Below, in pieces: positions 51,475-60,150 of a stretch of 64,000 nt of DNA. The translations under genes were made by a program, and so were the position numbers. The stretch is from Vibrio diabolicus (lineage in GTDB: Bacteria; Pseudomonadota; Gammaproteobacteria; Enterobacterales; Vibrionaceae), in NCBI GenBank assembly GCA_001048675.1, contig CCKK01000023.1, forward strand, positions 62,001 through 126,000, read 5' to 3'. The notes beneath the pieces are model-generated. The model was not told the DNA's origin. It ran no database searches and saw only the letters and a program-made list of their open reading frames with translations. Position 1 is the first letter of the stretch, and every line of letters starts with the position of its first letter.

Positions 51475-53022
51475 TTACACAGTCGCAATCTTTTTCTGCT
51501 TCATTTCTTCGATTTTGTCTGCACGGTGGATGCTATTAATAACGTGCAATAGTGCTTGACCGGAAGCTTCAACGATATCGGTAGAAACGCCCGTGCCGTG
51601 GTATTTACGACCTTTGTAGTTGGCAATGATGTCAGCTTGACCCAAACCATCTTCACCTTCGCCTTTCGCGGTTAGGTCGAATTTATCCAGTACGATGTCG
51701 TAGCCTGTCACGCGGTAGATACATTGGTATAGCGCATCAACTGGGCCATTACCGACTGCCGCTTCACACATTTCTTCATCGCCACATTGCATTTTGATGC
51801 TGGTGGTGGCCATTACGCTGCCCGATTGCACGCTTAGGTAGTTCAGTTTGTAGAAGTCATCTTCTTCACGCAGGTTCGAGAAGTGCATTAGGGCTTCTAG
51901 ATCGTAATCGAACACTTGGCCTTTGCGGTCGGCAAGTTTCAAGAAGTCCGCGTATAGAGCGTCTAGGTTGTACTCGTCCTCGTTGTATCCCATGGTATCC
52001 ATGTGGCTCTTCACGGCTGCGCGACCACTACGGCTGGTTAGGTTTAGTGCTTGGTTTTTAAGGCCAATCGACTCAGGGGTCATGATTTCGTAGGTATTCT
52101 TATTCTTTAACATGCCATCCTGATGGATACCTGAAGAGTGGCTAAAGGCATTCGCGCCCACAATCGCTTTGTTGCTCTGAATTGGCATGTTGCATAACTG
52201 GCTCACCAATTTACTGGTGCGGTGAATTTCATCATGTTTGATACCAGTGTGAACCCCCAAGAACTCTTGACGCGTCTTGATGATCATTGCGATCTCTTCA
52301 AGAGAACAGTTACCCGCTCGCTCACCAATGCCATTGATGGTGCCTTCTATCTGACGTGCGCCGGCTTGAACGGCGGCAATAGAGTTGGCAACTGACATCC
52401 CCAAGTCGTCGTGACAGTGAACGGAGATGATCGCTTTATCAATGTTTGGAACGCGGTTGAAAAGGGTTTGAATAATGCCACCAAACTCGCTTGGTACTGT
52501 GTAGCCAACGGTATCTGGAATGTTGATTGTGCTCGCACCTGCATTGATGGCAGCTTCTACCATGCGACATAGGTTGTCGATAGGAGTACGACCTGCATCT
52601 TCACAAGAAAACTCGACATCATCGGTGTAGTTACGCGCATGTTTAACGGCGTTGACCGCCATTTCAAGTACATCGTCGTAGCTGCGGCGTAGTTTGTCTT
52701 CTACGTGAATGGTGGAAGTGGCTAAAAACGTGTGAATACGGAATTGGTCGGCCACTTTTAATGCTTCAGCGGCAGCATCAATATCTTTCGCAACGGCACG
52801 CGAAAGGGCACAAACTCGACTGTTTTTGATGTTTTTTGCAATGGTTTGTACCGACTCGAAATCACCAGGTGAAGAGATTGGGAAGCCAGCTTCGATAACA
52901 TCAACGCCGAGTCTTTCCAGCGCATAGGCAATTTGCAGTTTTTCTTTAACCGTCAAGCTTGCTGACAACGCTTGCTCGCCATCACGCAATGTGGTGTCGA
53001 ATATAATGACCTGATCGTTCAT
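51475..53022 (-). CDS. leuA: 2-isopropylmalate synthase
   Basis: Committed, leucine-inhibited step of leucine synthesis, joining acetyl-CoA and 2-ketoisovalerate. From ATG 53022 (GGAAG upstream) it has 515 residues; a longer frame to 53058 is not conserved. The TIM barrel has IIFDTTLRDGEQAL and metal ligands in SVHCHDDLGMSVANS and GERAGNCSLEEIAM. The LeuA allosteric dimer domain follows (about 390-515). It is the first structural gene after the leader and attenuator. Confidence 0.97.
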   Translation of the reverse strand: MNDQVIIFDTTLRDGEQALSASLTVKEKLQIAYALERLGVDVIEAGFPISSPGDFESVQTIAKNIKNSRVCALSRAVAKDIDAAAEALKVADQFRIHTFLATSTIHVEDKLRRSYDDVLEMAVNAVKHARNYTDDVEFSCEDAGRTPIDNLCRMVEAAINAGASTINIPDTVGYTVPSEFGGIIQTLFNRVPNIDKAIISVHCHDDLGMSVANSIAAVQAGARQIEGTINGIGERAGNCSLEEIAMIIKTRQEFLGVHTGIKHDEIHRTSKLVSQLCNMPIQSNKAIVGANAFSHSSGIHQDGMLKNKNTYEIMTPESIGLKNQALNLTSRSGRAAVKSHMDTMGYNEDEYNLDALYADFLKLADRKGQVFDYDLEALMHFSNLREEDDFYKLNYLSVQSGSVMATTSIKMQCGDEEMCEAAVGNGPVDALYQCIYRVTGYDIVLDKFDLTAKGEGEDGLGQADIIANYKGRKYHGTGVSTDIVEASGQALLHVINSIHRADKIEEMKQKKIATV

Positions 53023-53086
53023 GTTTGCTTCCTTCCTGATTTCTGCACTTTCGTGCAAGTTAATCGTTTACTTCCAGTATTTAGAT

Positions 53087-53115
53087 ATAAAAAAACCCGC
53101 ATTCTCATGCGGGTT
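53087..53115 (-). terminator. leu operon attenuator terminator
   Basis: On the minus strand AACCCGCAT and ATGCGGGTT form a 9-bp stem around a four-base loop, followed by a T run. It lies 36 bases after the leader peptide stop and 65 bases before leuA. The GCGGGT overlapping the leader stop (about 53151-53158) can pair with ACCCGC of the terminator arm, giving the competing antiterminator. Confidence 0.9.
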
Positions 53116-53150
53116 CTTAGAAATTGGTGTGGTTATTTTTCTTCCACAGC

Positions 53151-53213
53151 CTACCCGCGCGAACTGGTCACGATCAGGAGGAGGCTAAGCAGAATAGAAA
53201 AATGAGCTGACAT
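53151..53213 (-). CDS. leuL: leu operon leader peptide
   Basis: A 20-residue leader ORF, MSAHFSILLSLLLIVTSSRG, with five leucines in six positions interrupted by one Ser (LLSLLL). It lies between the leu promoter and the attenuator, so ribosome stalling on leucine codons during leucine shortage would favour the antiterminator. The position, leucine run and downstream hairpin together fit the leuL role known in enterics. Confidence 0.88.
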   Translation of the reverse strand: MSAHFSILLSLLLIVTSSRG

Positions 53214-53248
53214 AGTTGTTAAGCTTTCCACATAATTAAGTTAACAAA

Positions 53249-53277
53249 TTAGTACCGCACTCCATGGAGCGCGTCAA
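53249..53277 (-). promoter_or_regulatory. leu operon promoter
   Basis: On the minus strand TTGACG (53272-53277) and TACTAA (53249-53254) are spaced by 17 bases. It lies 36 bases upstream of leuL. The spacer contains the dyad CTCCATGGAG. Confidence 0.8.
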
Positions 53278-53536
53278 CCCTAAAGTCGATTTTTTATTCA
53301 TATCGGATGAGTCTTTTCATTTACTCGAGAAAAATGATGCGCTAAGTGAAACTGCATGGTGCGATAGAAAGGTGCTAGAAGAGGCATGTTCTCATCAAGT
53401 TTGCGACGTTTCATTACCAAAACAAGCATTGGGATTGCGACTTGTCACACAAAGGCCCGAATTGTTTGGCAAAAGTTTTGAATGACCATTTATAGTAGTG
53501 CAGTTGCACTAGGTAAAAAAGAAGGGTTAAGGAATA
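53278..53536. other. Intergenic DNA upstream of the leu promoter
   Basis: A plus-strand frame of 73 codons opens at ATG 53264, inside the leu promoter, and ends at 53485. It has no ribosome binding site and no recognisable motif, so I do not annotate it as a gene. The region presumably carries LeuO or Lrp-type control sites for leu and the promoter of the downstream lipoprotein gene. Confidence 0.35.
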
Positions 53537-54334
53537 ATGAGGTTAGCAAAACAATTTGGACGTTCAGCCGCAGTATTTACTCTGGTCAGCTTATCGGGTT
53601 GTCAGCTGTTTAAATCTCAAACCTATATGGCAGAGATTTCCCCTGTTGCTATTAATGATCACTCTCAGAGTGTCATGGTGATTAATGATCAAATGGATCG
53701 ATTCTTGAGCTACGAGGGACGTGAGTCGTTTTTGAATCAAATGCTCGTTGCTCTTGAGTCGGACAGTCGAGATAAATTTAAAGGCAAAGATCCGGAAACC
53801 TATTCGTGGTGGAAGATCCGAGTACAACCTAGTGAAAAACAACAAGCAGAAGTCTTCCGACCAACAGCTGACGGTGTGGATACCTCAAACCCAGTTGAGT
53901 TTATGGATGTCTCCTATCGCTCTAAGACCACATTAAACTTGCGATCCAAGCCGAGCCTAGAAGGAGAAAAGCTTGGCGTGTTATCGAAAGGGGAAGTTTT
54001 TAATGTGTTGGCAAAAGTGGTGGACCAACCTTGGTTTCTCGTTGAACAGAAAGGCGTGATAAAAGGTTACGTCCATAAGGATTATGCGCGCAGCAATGTG
54101 GTAAATCGTGACATTCTTTCTACACAGCCTAATCCTCTTTTAGAGTCTGCTTCGAGCACAACTGAGCAAACGGGTATAGAGCATGAACTGTCAGGAAATT
54201 ACACTTGCCGCTCCCTTAGCTACGAGCTGACAAAAGATGGCGACATGACGATGGGCTCTTTGCGCGCCTGTCGTAAGAAGAGAAAGGTCTGGTACATCGA
54301 TACGCCTCAACCGCAGCAAGCAAACCCTTCTTAA
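53537..54334 (+). CDS. SH3-domain lipoprotein
   Basis: Predicted lipoprotein of 265 residues: signal peptide with lipobox LSGC and lipidated Cys near residue 22. A middle SH3b-like domain (about 128-190) contains LNLRSKPSLEGEKLGVLSKGE and the closing YVHKDYA. A C-terminal region carries CRSLSYELTKDGDMTMGSLRACRK with two cysteines. The ATG has TTAAGGAATA upstream. Bacterial SH3 domains often bind peptidoglycan; the role here is unknown. It is the first of three plus-strand genes with a PAP2 phosphatase and a glycosyltransferase. Confidence 0.8.
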   Translation: MRLAKQFGRSAAVFTLVSLSGCQLFKSQTYMAEISPVAINDHSQSVMVINDQMDRFLSYEGRESFLNQMLVALESDSRDKFKGKDPETYSWWKIRVQPSEKQQAEVFRPTADGVDTSNPVEFMDVSYRSKTTLNLRSKPSLEGEKLGVLSKGEVFNVLAKVVDQPWFLVEQKGVIKGYVHKDYARSNVVNRDILSTQPNPLLESASSTTEQTGIEHELSGNYTCRSLSYELTKDGDMTMGSLRACRKKRKVWYIDTPQPQQANPS

Positions 54335-54482
54335 TCGTTCTCTCCTACGATTGTGCTCAATAGATCATTGGGCACACTCTAATTTGGCATTTGTCATTAA
54401 TTGTCCAAACTCCCGTCATGCAGTTGTCACCTAAACCTCCTACTTTTCACACAACGGCGTTGTCAAAGTAAGGAAAGGCCAC

Positions 54483-55031
54483 ATGCGAACCATAGAGACA
54501 ATTACACAGCCAATTGCAACCATTGCTAAGTTTGATTTAGCGCTCTCTAGTGTTTGTCTTAAGCACCGTTTTAATCAGCAAGTTGCCAACATCAGTAAAG
54601 GAGTCTCCCACAGTGGTGACGGACATCTGTACTTGGTGCTAGGTTTATTAGCTTGGTATTTAGATAAAGAGCAGGGAGTTTGGTTTTTACTGGCGGGTTT
54701 ACTTGCTTTTGCCATCGAGTTGCCAATTTATTGGACGCTGAAAAACAGTTTTAAGCGTCGTCGCCCTGAAGAACTCAGTGCACTCCTTCCTGCTTTTATT
54801 ACCCCCTCTGATCGCTACAGTCTTCCTTCAGGACACACTGCCGCTGCGTTTGTCATGGCGACGCTGATTGAGCACTTCTATCCGAGTTTAGGTATTGCAG
54901 CATTCTTTTGGGCAAGTTTAATAGGAACTGCGCGAATCTTATTGGGGGTGCACTTTTTTACCGATGTCATCATTGGTGCACTGCTAGGTAGCCTTTGTGG
55001 TGGATTAGCGATTGCGATGCTGGGAGGCTAA
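54483..55031 (+). CDS. PAP2-family membrane phosphatase
   Basis: Integral membrane acid phosphatase of 182 residues with about five helices. The three PAP2 motifs are visible: KNSFKRRRPEEL (KxxxxxxRP), PSGHTAA (PSGH) and ARILLGVHFFTDVIIG (SRxxxxxH-xxxD variant starting ARI). Substrates of such enzymes are lipid phosphates such as undecaprenyl or phosphatidylglycerol phosphate. AAGGAAAGG precedes the ATG; the glycosyltransferase gene starts three bases later, indicating an operon. Confidence 0.9.
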   Translation: MRTIETITQPIATIAKFDLALSSVCLKHRFNQQVANISKGVSHSGDGHLYLVLGLLAWYLDKEQGVWFLLAGLLAFAIELPIYWTLKNSFKRRRPEELSALLPAFITPSDRYSLPSGHTAAAFVMATLIEHFYPSLGIAAFFWASLIGTARILLGVHFFTDVIIGALLGSLCGGLAIAMLGG

Positions 55032-55034
55032 TTG

Positions 55035-56082
55035 ATGAAAATCTTATACGGTGTTCAAGGTACAGGAAACGGACATATTGCGCGTGCAAGGGCGATGAGT
55101 CATGCGTTTAAAGAGCACGATGTTGAGGTCGATTTTTTGTTTTCTGGACGAGCGCCTGAAAAGTACTTTTCAATGGAAGCGTTTGGCGATTATCAGACTC
55201 GCCGAGGCTTCACCTTTATCACTGAAAAAGGTTCAGTGAACTATGCGAAAACAGCATTGAGTAACAATTTGGTGCAATTTTGCAAAGAAGTTAAACAGCT
55301 TGATTTGTCGTCCTATGATCTCGTGCTCAATGATTTCGAGCCTGTTACGGCATGGGCGGCAAAACAACAAAATAAGCCGTCGATTGGTATCAGTCATCAA
55401 AATGCTTTCCGTTATCCAGTTCCGTTAAAGGGAGCGAGTTGGTTAGACAAATCCGTCATAGAATACTTTGCGCCTTCTCAACACCACCTCGGTTTGCATT
55501 GGCATCATTTTGACCAGCCTTTGTTGCCGCCAATTGTACATACCGTCGATAGCCAAGCGGAAAATGACGATTTTGTTTTGGTTTACCTACCGTTCGAATC
55601 CATTGAAGACATCTCGGATTTACTGTTCCATTTTAACCAGCAAGCGTTCATCTGTTATCACCCCGATGTGATCGAATGTGAGCAAGTGGAAAACATAGAA
55701 TTACGCCCTTTATGCCACAGCAACTTTCAGCATCATTTGCATCGGTGTAGTGGTGTCATTGCCAATGGTGGATTTGAGCTCCCTTCGGAAGCTCTGTCTC
55801 TAGGGAAAAAATTAATTGCTTAAGCCACTCGCAGGTCAGTTTGAGCAACAAAGCAATGTCGCGACCTTAGAAGACTTAGGACTTGCGATGTCGATGGAGA
55901 GCTTAGACATTTCCGCAGTACGCCAGTGGCTAAAGGAGCAGCAAGCCGAAAGTGTGAAATATCCAGATGTTGCTCAGGCCATTGTTCATTGGGTATTGCA
56001 AGGCGCGTGGGATTCACAAGCGGAGTTATCCAAACAGTTGTGGGAGCAAGTTGATTTCCCAAGTTACGTGTCGAACATTTAA
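55035..56082 (+). pseudogene. MJ1255/VC2487-type glycosyltransferase, interrupted by a +1 frameshift
   Basis: GT-B-like glycosyltransferase starting MKILYGVQGTGNGHIARA, the family's nucleotide-sugar loop. The frame is good to SGVIANGGFELPSEALSLGKKL, then stops at 55823. The rest (LKPLAGQFEQQSNVATLEDLG to the stop at 56082) is in the next frame. Removing one A at 55814-55815 restores GKKLLLKPLAGQ and a protein of about 348 residues. All the expected donor-binding sequence is present across the join, so this is either an error or a very recent mutation. It is coupled to the PAP2 gene, suggesting a shared surface-lipid or glycolipid role. Confidence 0.85.
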
Positions 56083-56132
56083 GTACGTTGTTCTAAGTAC
56101 ATTATTCCTTCCTATTTTTGACACGATTTTGT

Positions 56133-56165
56133 TGCAGCCTTTCAATCTAGAAGGCTGCATTTTTA
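56133..56165 (+). terminator. Terminator after the glycosyltransferase
   Basis: TGCAGCCTT pairs with AAGGCTGCA around a nine-base loop, followed by TTTTT. Confidence 0.88.
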
Positions 56166-56637
56166 TTCTTTCTCTTTCATTTCTATTCAATGTGTATTTG
56201 CTGATAATTTGACTGATAAGTGCAAATTTCACTCAGAGATATAGTCGTCATCTGTTGGTTTGCTCTCAACTAATAACTGCGGCAAATGCATGCGTGTGGT
56301 GACCATCCGTCTCATCAATTTGCTAAATACTTCCTCAAAGAATGCGCTTTACGTGTTTTATAGTTTTTTATGTTTTTATCAAATTATTGTTATTTAAGGA
56401 GTAAATACCTAATCGGCTAAAATTTACTGATTAAATATCAATCTAGTTGCGAAACCGCAATCGATTAGTTGATAGTACAGTTCGAGCCGGAAGTATCCGG
56501 ACAGCAAATATAATAAAAAGTTAGGTTATCTATTCGTAAAATGATTCGAATCCAGCCGCCGTCTTTTGTGCGAGATGGGATTCTATTCGTTATGAATTTA
56601 ATGAACAAAGTTGACGATTACAAAAGAGGCGCACTCA
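56166..56637 (+). promoter_or_regulatory. Long AT-rich leader and promoter region of leuO
   Basis: About 470 bases without a supported gene, strongly AT-rich in 56330-56440. A small GC dyad, CCGGA (56487-56491) with TCCGG (56496-56500), lies roughly 140 bases before the start. leuO homologues in vibrios are known to have long H-NS-silenced, ToxR-controlled upstream regions, so the length and AT content fit. No specific operator was identified. Confidence 0.5.
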
Positions 56638-57597
56638 ATGTTAGAGAAGAAAGATGCGATGAGCGCAATTGCTAGCTACCGTATGGAAAGCACTTTGCGT
56701 GGTGTAGATTTAAACCTACTGACTGTATTTGATGCTGTGATGCAAGAGCAAAATATTACTCGTGCAGCACATAACTTAGGCATGTCTCAGCCGGCAGTAA
56801 GTAATGCCGTGGCACGTCTAAAAGTGATGTTTAACGACGAGCTGTTTATGCGTCAGGGCCGTGGTATTCAGCCAACGCAACGTGCTCGTCAATTGTTTGG
56901 CCCAATTCGCCAAGCATTACAGCTGATTCGTAATGAACTTCCTAGCTCCGTATTCCAACCAGAATCTTCGACTCGCTTATTTAAGCTGGCGATTTGCAGT
57001 CCTTGTGACATGCGTTTTGCTCCGAAGATCATGGCAAAAGTGAATCAACAAGCACCAAATGTTCAGCTTCACCTAGATGCAGAATTTGACCGTCTGTTGT
57101 CTGAGCGTATGCGCTATCAAGAAATTGATTTCGTGATCGATTATGCTCGCTTTGATGAGCAAGGTTTCTCAAGTACTGAAATTTTCAAAGATGAATTAGT
57201 GGTTATCGCGTCAAAAACACACCCACGCATTCAAGGTGGTGTAACGGCCGAGCAACTGCTTAACGAAAAACATGCGAAGTTATCGAAAGTGCACGGTCAA
57301 CGTAGCTTCTCAGAACAAGCATATCGTGAACTGGATTGCCAAGCCGCGTACGAAGGCTCTAGTCTAAGCAACCTACTATATGTGGTGGGTCAATCTGAGC
57401 TTGTGACTATCGCGCCACGTTGGATGGCAGAAAATGCGGTAAACAGCGATCAGCTGCAAATTCTAGACTTCCCATTTGCAAACAAGGAAATCAGCGGCTT
57501 CTTAAGCTGGCATGAATCAAGTGAAAAAGATAAAGGCCACATTTGGCTGCGCGATCAACTGATGATCACTTGTGGTGAAGTAGTTGCCGCAAAATAA
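56638..57597 (+). CDS. leuO: LysR-family regulator LeuO
   Basis: Global LysR regulator (also called CalR in V. parahaemolyticus) that antagonises H-NS and controls virulence and stress genes. From ATG 56638, with AGAGG upstream, it has 319 residues; a longer frame to 56611 is less likely. The helix-turn-helix is in DLNLLTVFDAVMQEQNITRAAHNLGMSQPAVSNAV, preceded by the LeuO-type STLRGVDLN. The effector domain follows from about residue 105. It lies between the leu and ilvIH loci, the conserved vibrio position. Confidence 0.93.
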   Translation: MLEKKDAMSAIASYRMESTLRGVDLNLLTVFDAVMQEQNITRAAHNLGMSQPAVSNAVARLKVMFNDELFMRQGRGIQPTQRARQLFGPIRQALQLIRNELPSSVFQPESSTRLFKLAICSPCDMRFAPKIMAKVNQQAPNVQLHLDAEFDRLLSERMRYQEIDFVIDYARFDEQGFSSTEIFKDELVVIASKTHPRIQGGVTAEQLLNEKHAKLSKVHGQRSFSEQAYRELDCQAAYEGSSLSNLLYVVGQSELVTIAPRWMAENAVNSDQLQILDFPFANKEISGFLSWHESSEKDKGHIWLRDQLMITCGEVVAAK

Positions 57598-57661
57598 GAT
57601 GACGTTTGGTCTTATCTGTTAAGACCATATTGGTAATCATCAATTTTTACAATTCATTGGT

Positions 57662-57693
57662 CCCCGAGAGATTTTTGTCTCTCGGGGCTTTTT
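57662..57693 (+). terminator. Terminator of leuO
   Basis: CCCCGAGAGA (57662-57671) pairs perfectly with TCTCTCGGGG (57678-57687), followed by CTTTTT. Confidence 0.93.
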
Positions 57694-57891
57694 GTTTTAG
57701 CAATCAACAATCGAAACAGTAAGTTAAATAGAGTAATCATTCAGCAGTTTTGGGTATGTTCGCGACGTATAAGTGATAGTTGTCTCTTATTAGTGATAAG
57801 TTTGATACTGGTCAGTTGCGTTTTAGCAAGCCGTGAGTACACTTGTTCGCTCAATTAGCTTACGCCTGTAAGCCAAAAGGTAAGTAAAAGA

Positions 57892-59700
57892 ATGGCCAAG
57901 TTAGATTTTCATATCGTTAAACGTATTCGTGAACAAATTGCGAACGGTGGTACACGCGTTGCGCTCAAGCATAAAGTGGGTGAGGAATGGCAAGGTATTA
58001 CGTGGACGCAATTTGGTCAGCAAGTTGATGCTTTATCACTTGCACTTTTGGCTCAGGGATTAGGAGTCCAAGATAAAATCGGCATTTTCTCGAACAACAT
58101 GCCGCAATGGACGATTGCTGATATTGCAGTGCTACAACTACGCGGCGTAACAGTACCTATTTACCCAACCAATACCGCCGCTCAGTCGGCGTACATCATT
58201 GACAACGCAGACGTCAAAGTGCTGTTTGTTGGTGAGCAGCCACAATTTGACGCAGCAGTGAGCATTTTCGACCAGTGCGAGCAGTTAGAGCTCATTGTTG
58301 CCATGTCTGATGATATCGAACTTGGCGAGCATGATTTCGTTATCTCTTGGCAAGCATTTGTCGCCAAAGGCGATACTACATACCAAGTTGAATTGGACGC
58401 ACGTTTAGAGCAAGCAAAGGAAGATGATCTACTCACGTTGATCTACACCTCGGGCACAACAGGTCAACCAAAGGGTGTCATGTTGGACTACGCAAACATT
58501 GCGGCGCAATTGGAAGGGCACGATCAACGCTTGAGCCTTTCTCAAAGTGATGTGTCACTGTGTTTCCTTCCGCTGTCACACGTATTTGAACGCGCTTGGA
58601 CCTTTTATGTGTTGTACAAAGGGGCGACCAACTGCTATTTGCAAGACACCATGCAGGTGCGTGATGCACTGAGCCAAGTGCAACCTACCGTGATGTGTGC
58701 CGTGCCGCGTTTCTATGAGAAGATCTTCTCTGCGATTCACGAGAAAGTGTCTCGCGCGCCAATTCATCGCAAGATCATGTTTACTTGGGCTGTGAACATG
58801 GGCGCAAAAATGGCCGCTTGTCATCAAGAAAAACGTCAGCCATCTCTCATGCTGCGCAAGTCATATGCCCTGGCGGATAAATTGGTTCTGAGCAAGCTGC
58901 GTGCGTTACTTGGTGGACAAATCAACTTTATGCCGTGTGGCGGTGCAAAGCTAGATGAAACCATAGGCCGATTCTTCCACGCGATTGGTATCAATGTGAA
59001 GTTAGGTTACGGCATGACTGAAACCACGGCGACAGTATCGTGTTGGGATGATAAGTGCTTTAACCCAGACTCTATTGGTATGTCGATGCCTGGCGCGCAA
59101 GTGAAGATCGGTGAGAACAACGAGATTCTCGTGCGTGGTCCAATGGTGATGCGTGGCTATTACAAAATGCCAGAAGAGACCGAAAAGACCTTTGATGAGC
59201 ACGGTTTCCTAAAAACTGGCGATGCGGGTTACATTGATGAAAATGGCAACCTGTTCATCACAGATCGTATCAAAGAGTTGATGAAAACCTCTGGCGGTAA
59301 ATACATCGCTCCGCAAATGATTGAAGGGGCGATTGGTAAAGACCACTTCATCGAGCAAATCGCGGTTATCGCGGACACGCGTAAGTTTGTCTCGGCACTG
59401 ATTGTGCCGTGTTTTGATTCTCTTGAAGAGTATGCGAAAGAGCTGAATATCAAGTATCACGATCGCGTTGAATTGATTAAGCATCACCAAGTGGTCGAAA
59501 TGCTTGAGAAGCGTGTTAACGATCTCCAAAAAGAGTTGGCAAAGTTTGAACAGGTGAAGAAGTTTAAACTGTTACCAAGAGCTTTCTCTATGGATGATGG
59601 TGAGTTAACGCCAACTCAAAAACTGCGTCGTAAAGTCATTAATGACAAATACCAAGATGAAATTGAAGAAATGTATAAGGAAAAGTCAGAGAAAAAGTAA
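57892..59700 (+). CDS. Long-chain acyl-CoA synthetase, FadD15/FACL type
   Basis: AMP-forming fatty acid-CoA ligase of 602 residues. The AMP-binding P loop is LIYTSGTTGQPKGVML (about residue 185), the second motif is LGYGMTETTA, the hinge region is FLKTGDAGYIDENGNLFITDR and the catalytic-lysine segment is GELTPTQKLRRKVI. The C-terminal half lacks the domain break of E. coli FadD; it resembles the long ER-type or FadD15-like group. It stands alone with its own terminator. Substrate chain length cannot be read from the sequence. Confidence 0.92.
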   Translation: MAKLDFHIVKRIREQIANGGTRVALKHKVGEEWQGITWTQFGQQVDALSLALLAQGLGVQDKIGIFSNNMPQWTIADIAVLQLRGVTVPIYPTNTAAQSAYIIDNADVKVLFVGEQPQFDAAVSIFDQCEQLELIVAMSDDIELGEHDFVISWQAFVAKGDTTYQVELDARLEQAKEDDLLTLIYTSGTTGQPKGVMLDYANIAAQLEGHDQRLSLSQSDVSLCFLPLSHVFERAWTFYVLYKGATNCYLQDTMQVRDALSQVQPTVMCAVPRFYEKIFSAIHEKVSRAPIHRKIMFTWAVNMGAKMAACHQEKRQPSLMLRKSYALADKLVLSKLRALLGGQINFMPCGGAKLDETIGRFFHAIGINVKLGYGMTETTATVSCWDDKCFNPDSIGMSMPGAQVKIGENNEILVRGPMVMRGYYKMPEETEKTFDEHGFLKTGDAGYIDENGNLFITDRIKELMKTSGGKYIAPQMIEGAIGKDHFIEQIAVIADTRKFVSALIVPCFDSLEEYAKELNIKYHDRVELIKHHQVVEMLEKRVNDLQKELAKFEQVKKFKLLPRAFSMDDGELTPTQKLRRKVINDKYQDEIEEMYKEKSEKK

Positions 59701-59730
59701 CTTAAGCTGACTTAGATTTTATATTGATGA

Positions 59731-59772
59731 AAAAATCCCCAGTGATGTTATTGCGCATTACTGGGGATTTTT
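59731..59772 (+). terminator. Terminator of the acyl-CoA synthetase gene
   Basis: AAAATCCCCAGTGATG pairs with CATTACTGGGGATTTT (one wobble) around an eight-base loop, with T residues after it. Confidence 0.93.
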
Positions 59773-60150
59773 GTTTGTGTTGATTCTTTCTATTTTGCTC
59801 ACCAAATACAGCTATTTAGCACCCTATACTTAAAAGGTTCTGAAATAATGTTTCTTTTTTTGAACGTTAAATTTTTAGGTTGTACTGTGAAATAAGGTAT
59901 GTGTGGCTGCTATTCCTACTAACATTCTAATTACTAGCATCTTGTTTAAAAAGTAGACCAATCTCTCATTAGACCCGTTGATAATAAAACGTTACATTTG
60001 TTGGGTAACCTTGCGGGATGTTATGACGAACGCAAGACATAGCCGAAAACGTGGAAGTATTTCGATTAGGCTACGAATAAGACCTAGACTATGTAAAACC
60101 AGACCAATCCGTTGACCTTACGGTGAGGAAACTGGCTAAGGAGAGCAATT
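59773..60150 (+). promoter_or_regulatory. ilvI upstream region
   Basis: The 378-base gap between the acyl-CoA synthetase terminator and ilvI is AT-rich in its first half. It must carry the ilvIH promoter, which Lrp and LeuO control in relatives. I cannot place the promoter confidently. The possible leader ORF occupies its last third. Confidence 0.4.
60023..60115 (+). CDS. Possible Arg-rich leader ORF upstream of ilvI
   Basis: ATG 60023 opens a 30-codon frame, MTNARHSRKRGSISIRLR and on to TRPIR, ending 35 bases before ilvI. It has about ten arginines and several Ile/Leu codons. A GGGA lies four bases before the ATG, and both sit in the loop of a 6-bp hairpin (CTTGCG at 60010-60015 with CGCAAG at 60031-60036). 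No terminator lies between it and ilvI, so classic attenuation is not supported. It may be a regulatory uORF or chance. Confidence 0.35.
   Translation: MTNARHSRKRGSISIRLRIRPRLCKTRPIR

Noticed and set aside
53264..53485. Plus-strand frame of 73 codons upstream of the SH3 lipoprotein gene
   Set aside because: It opens inside the leu promoter spacer, lacks a ribosome binding site and shows no motif.
56487..56500. Small GC dyad upstream of leuO as an sRNA terminator
   Set aside because: The stem is only five base pairs and no T run follows.
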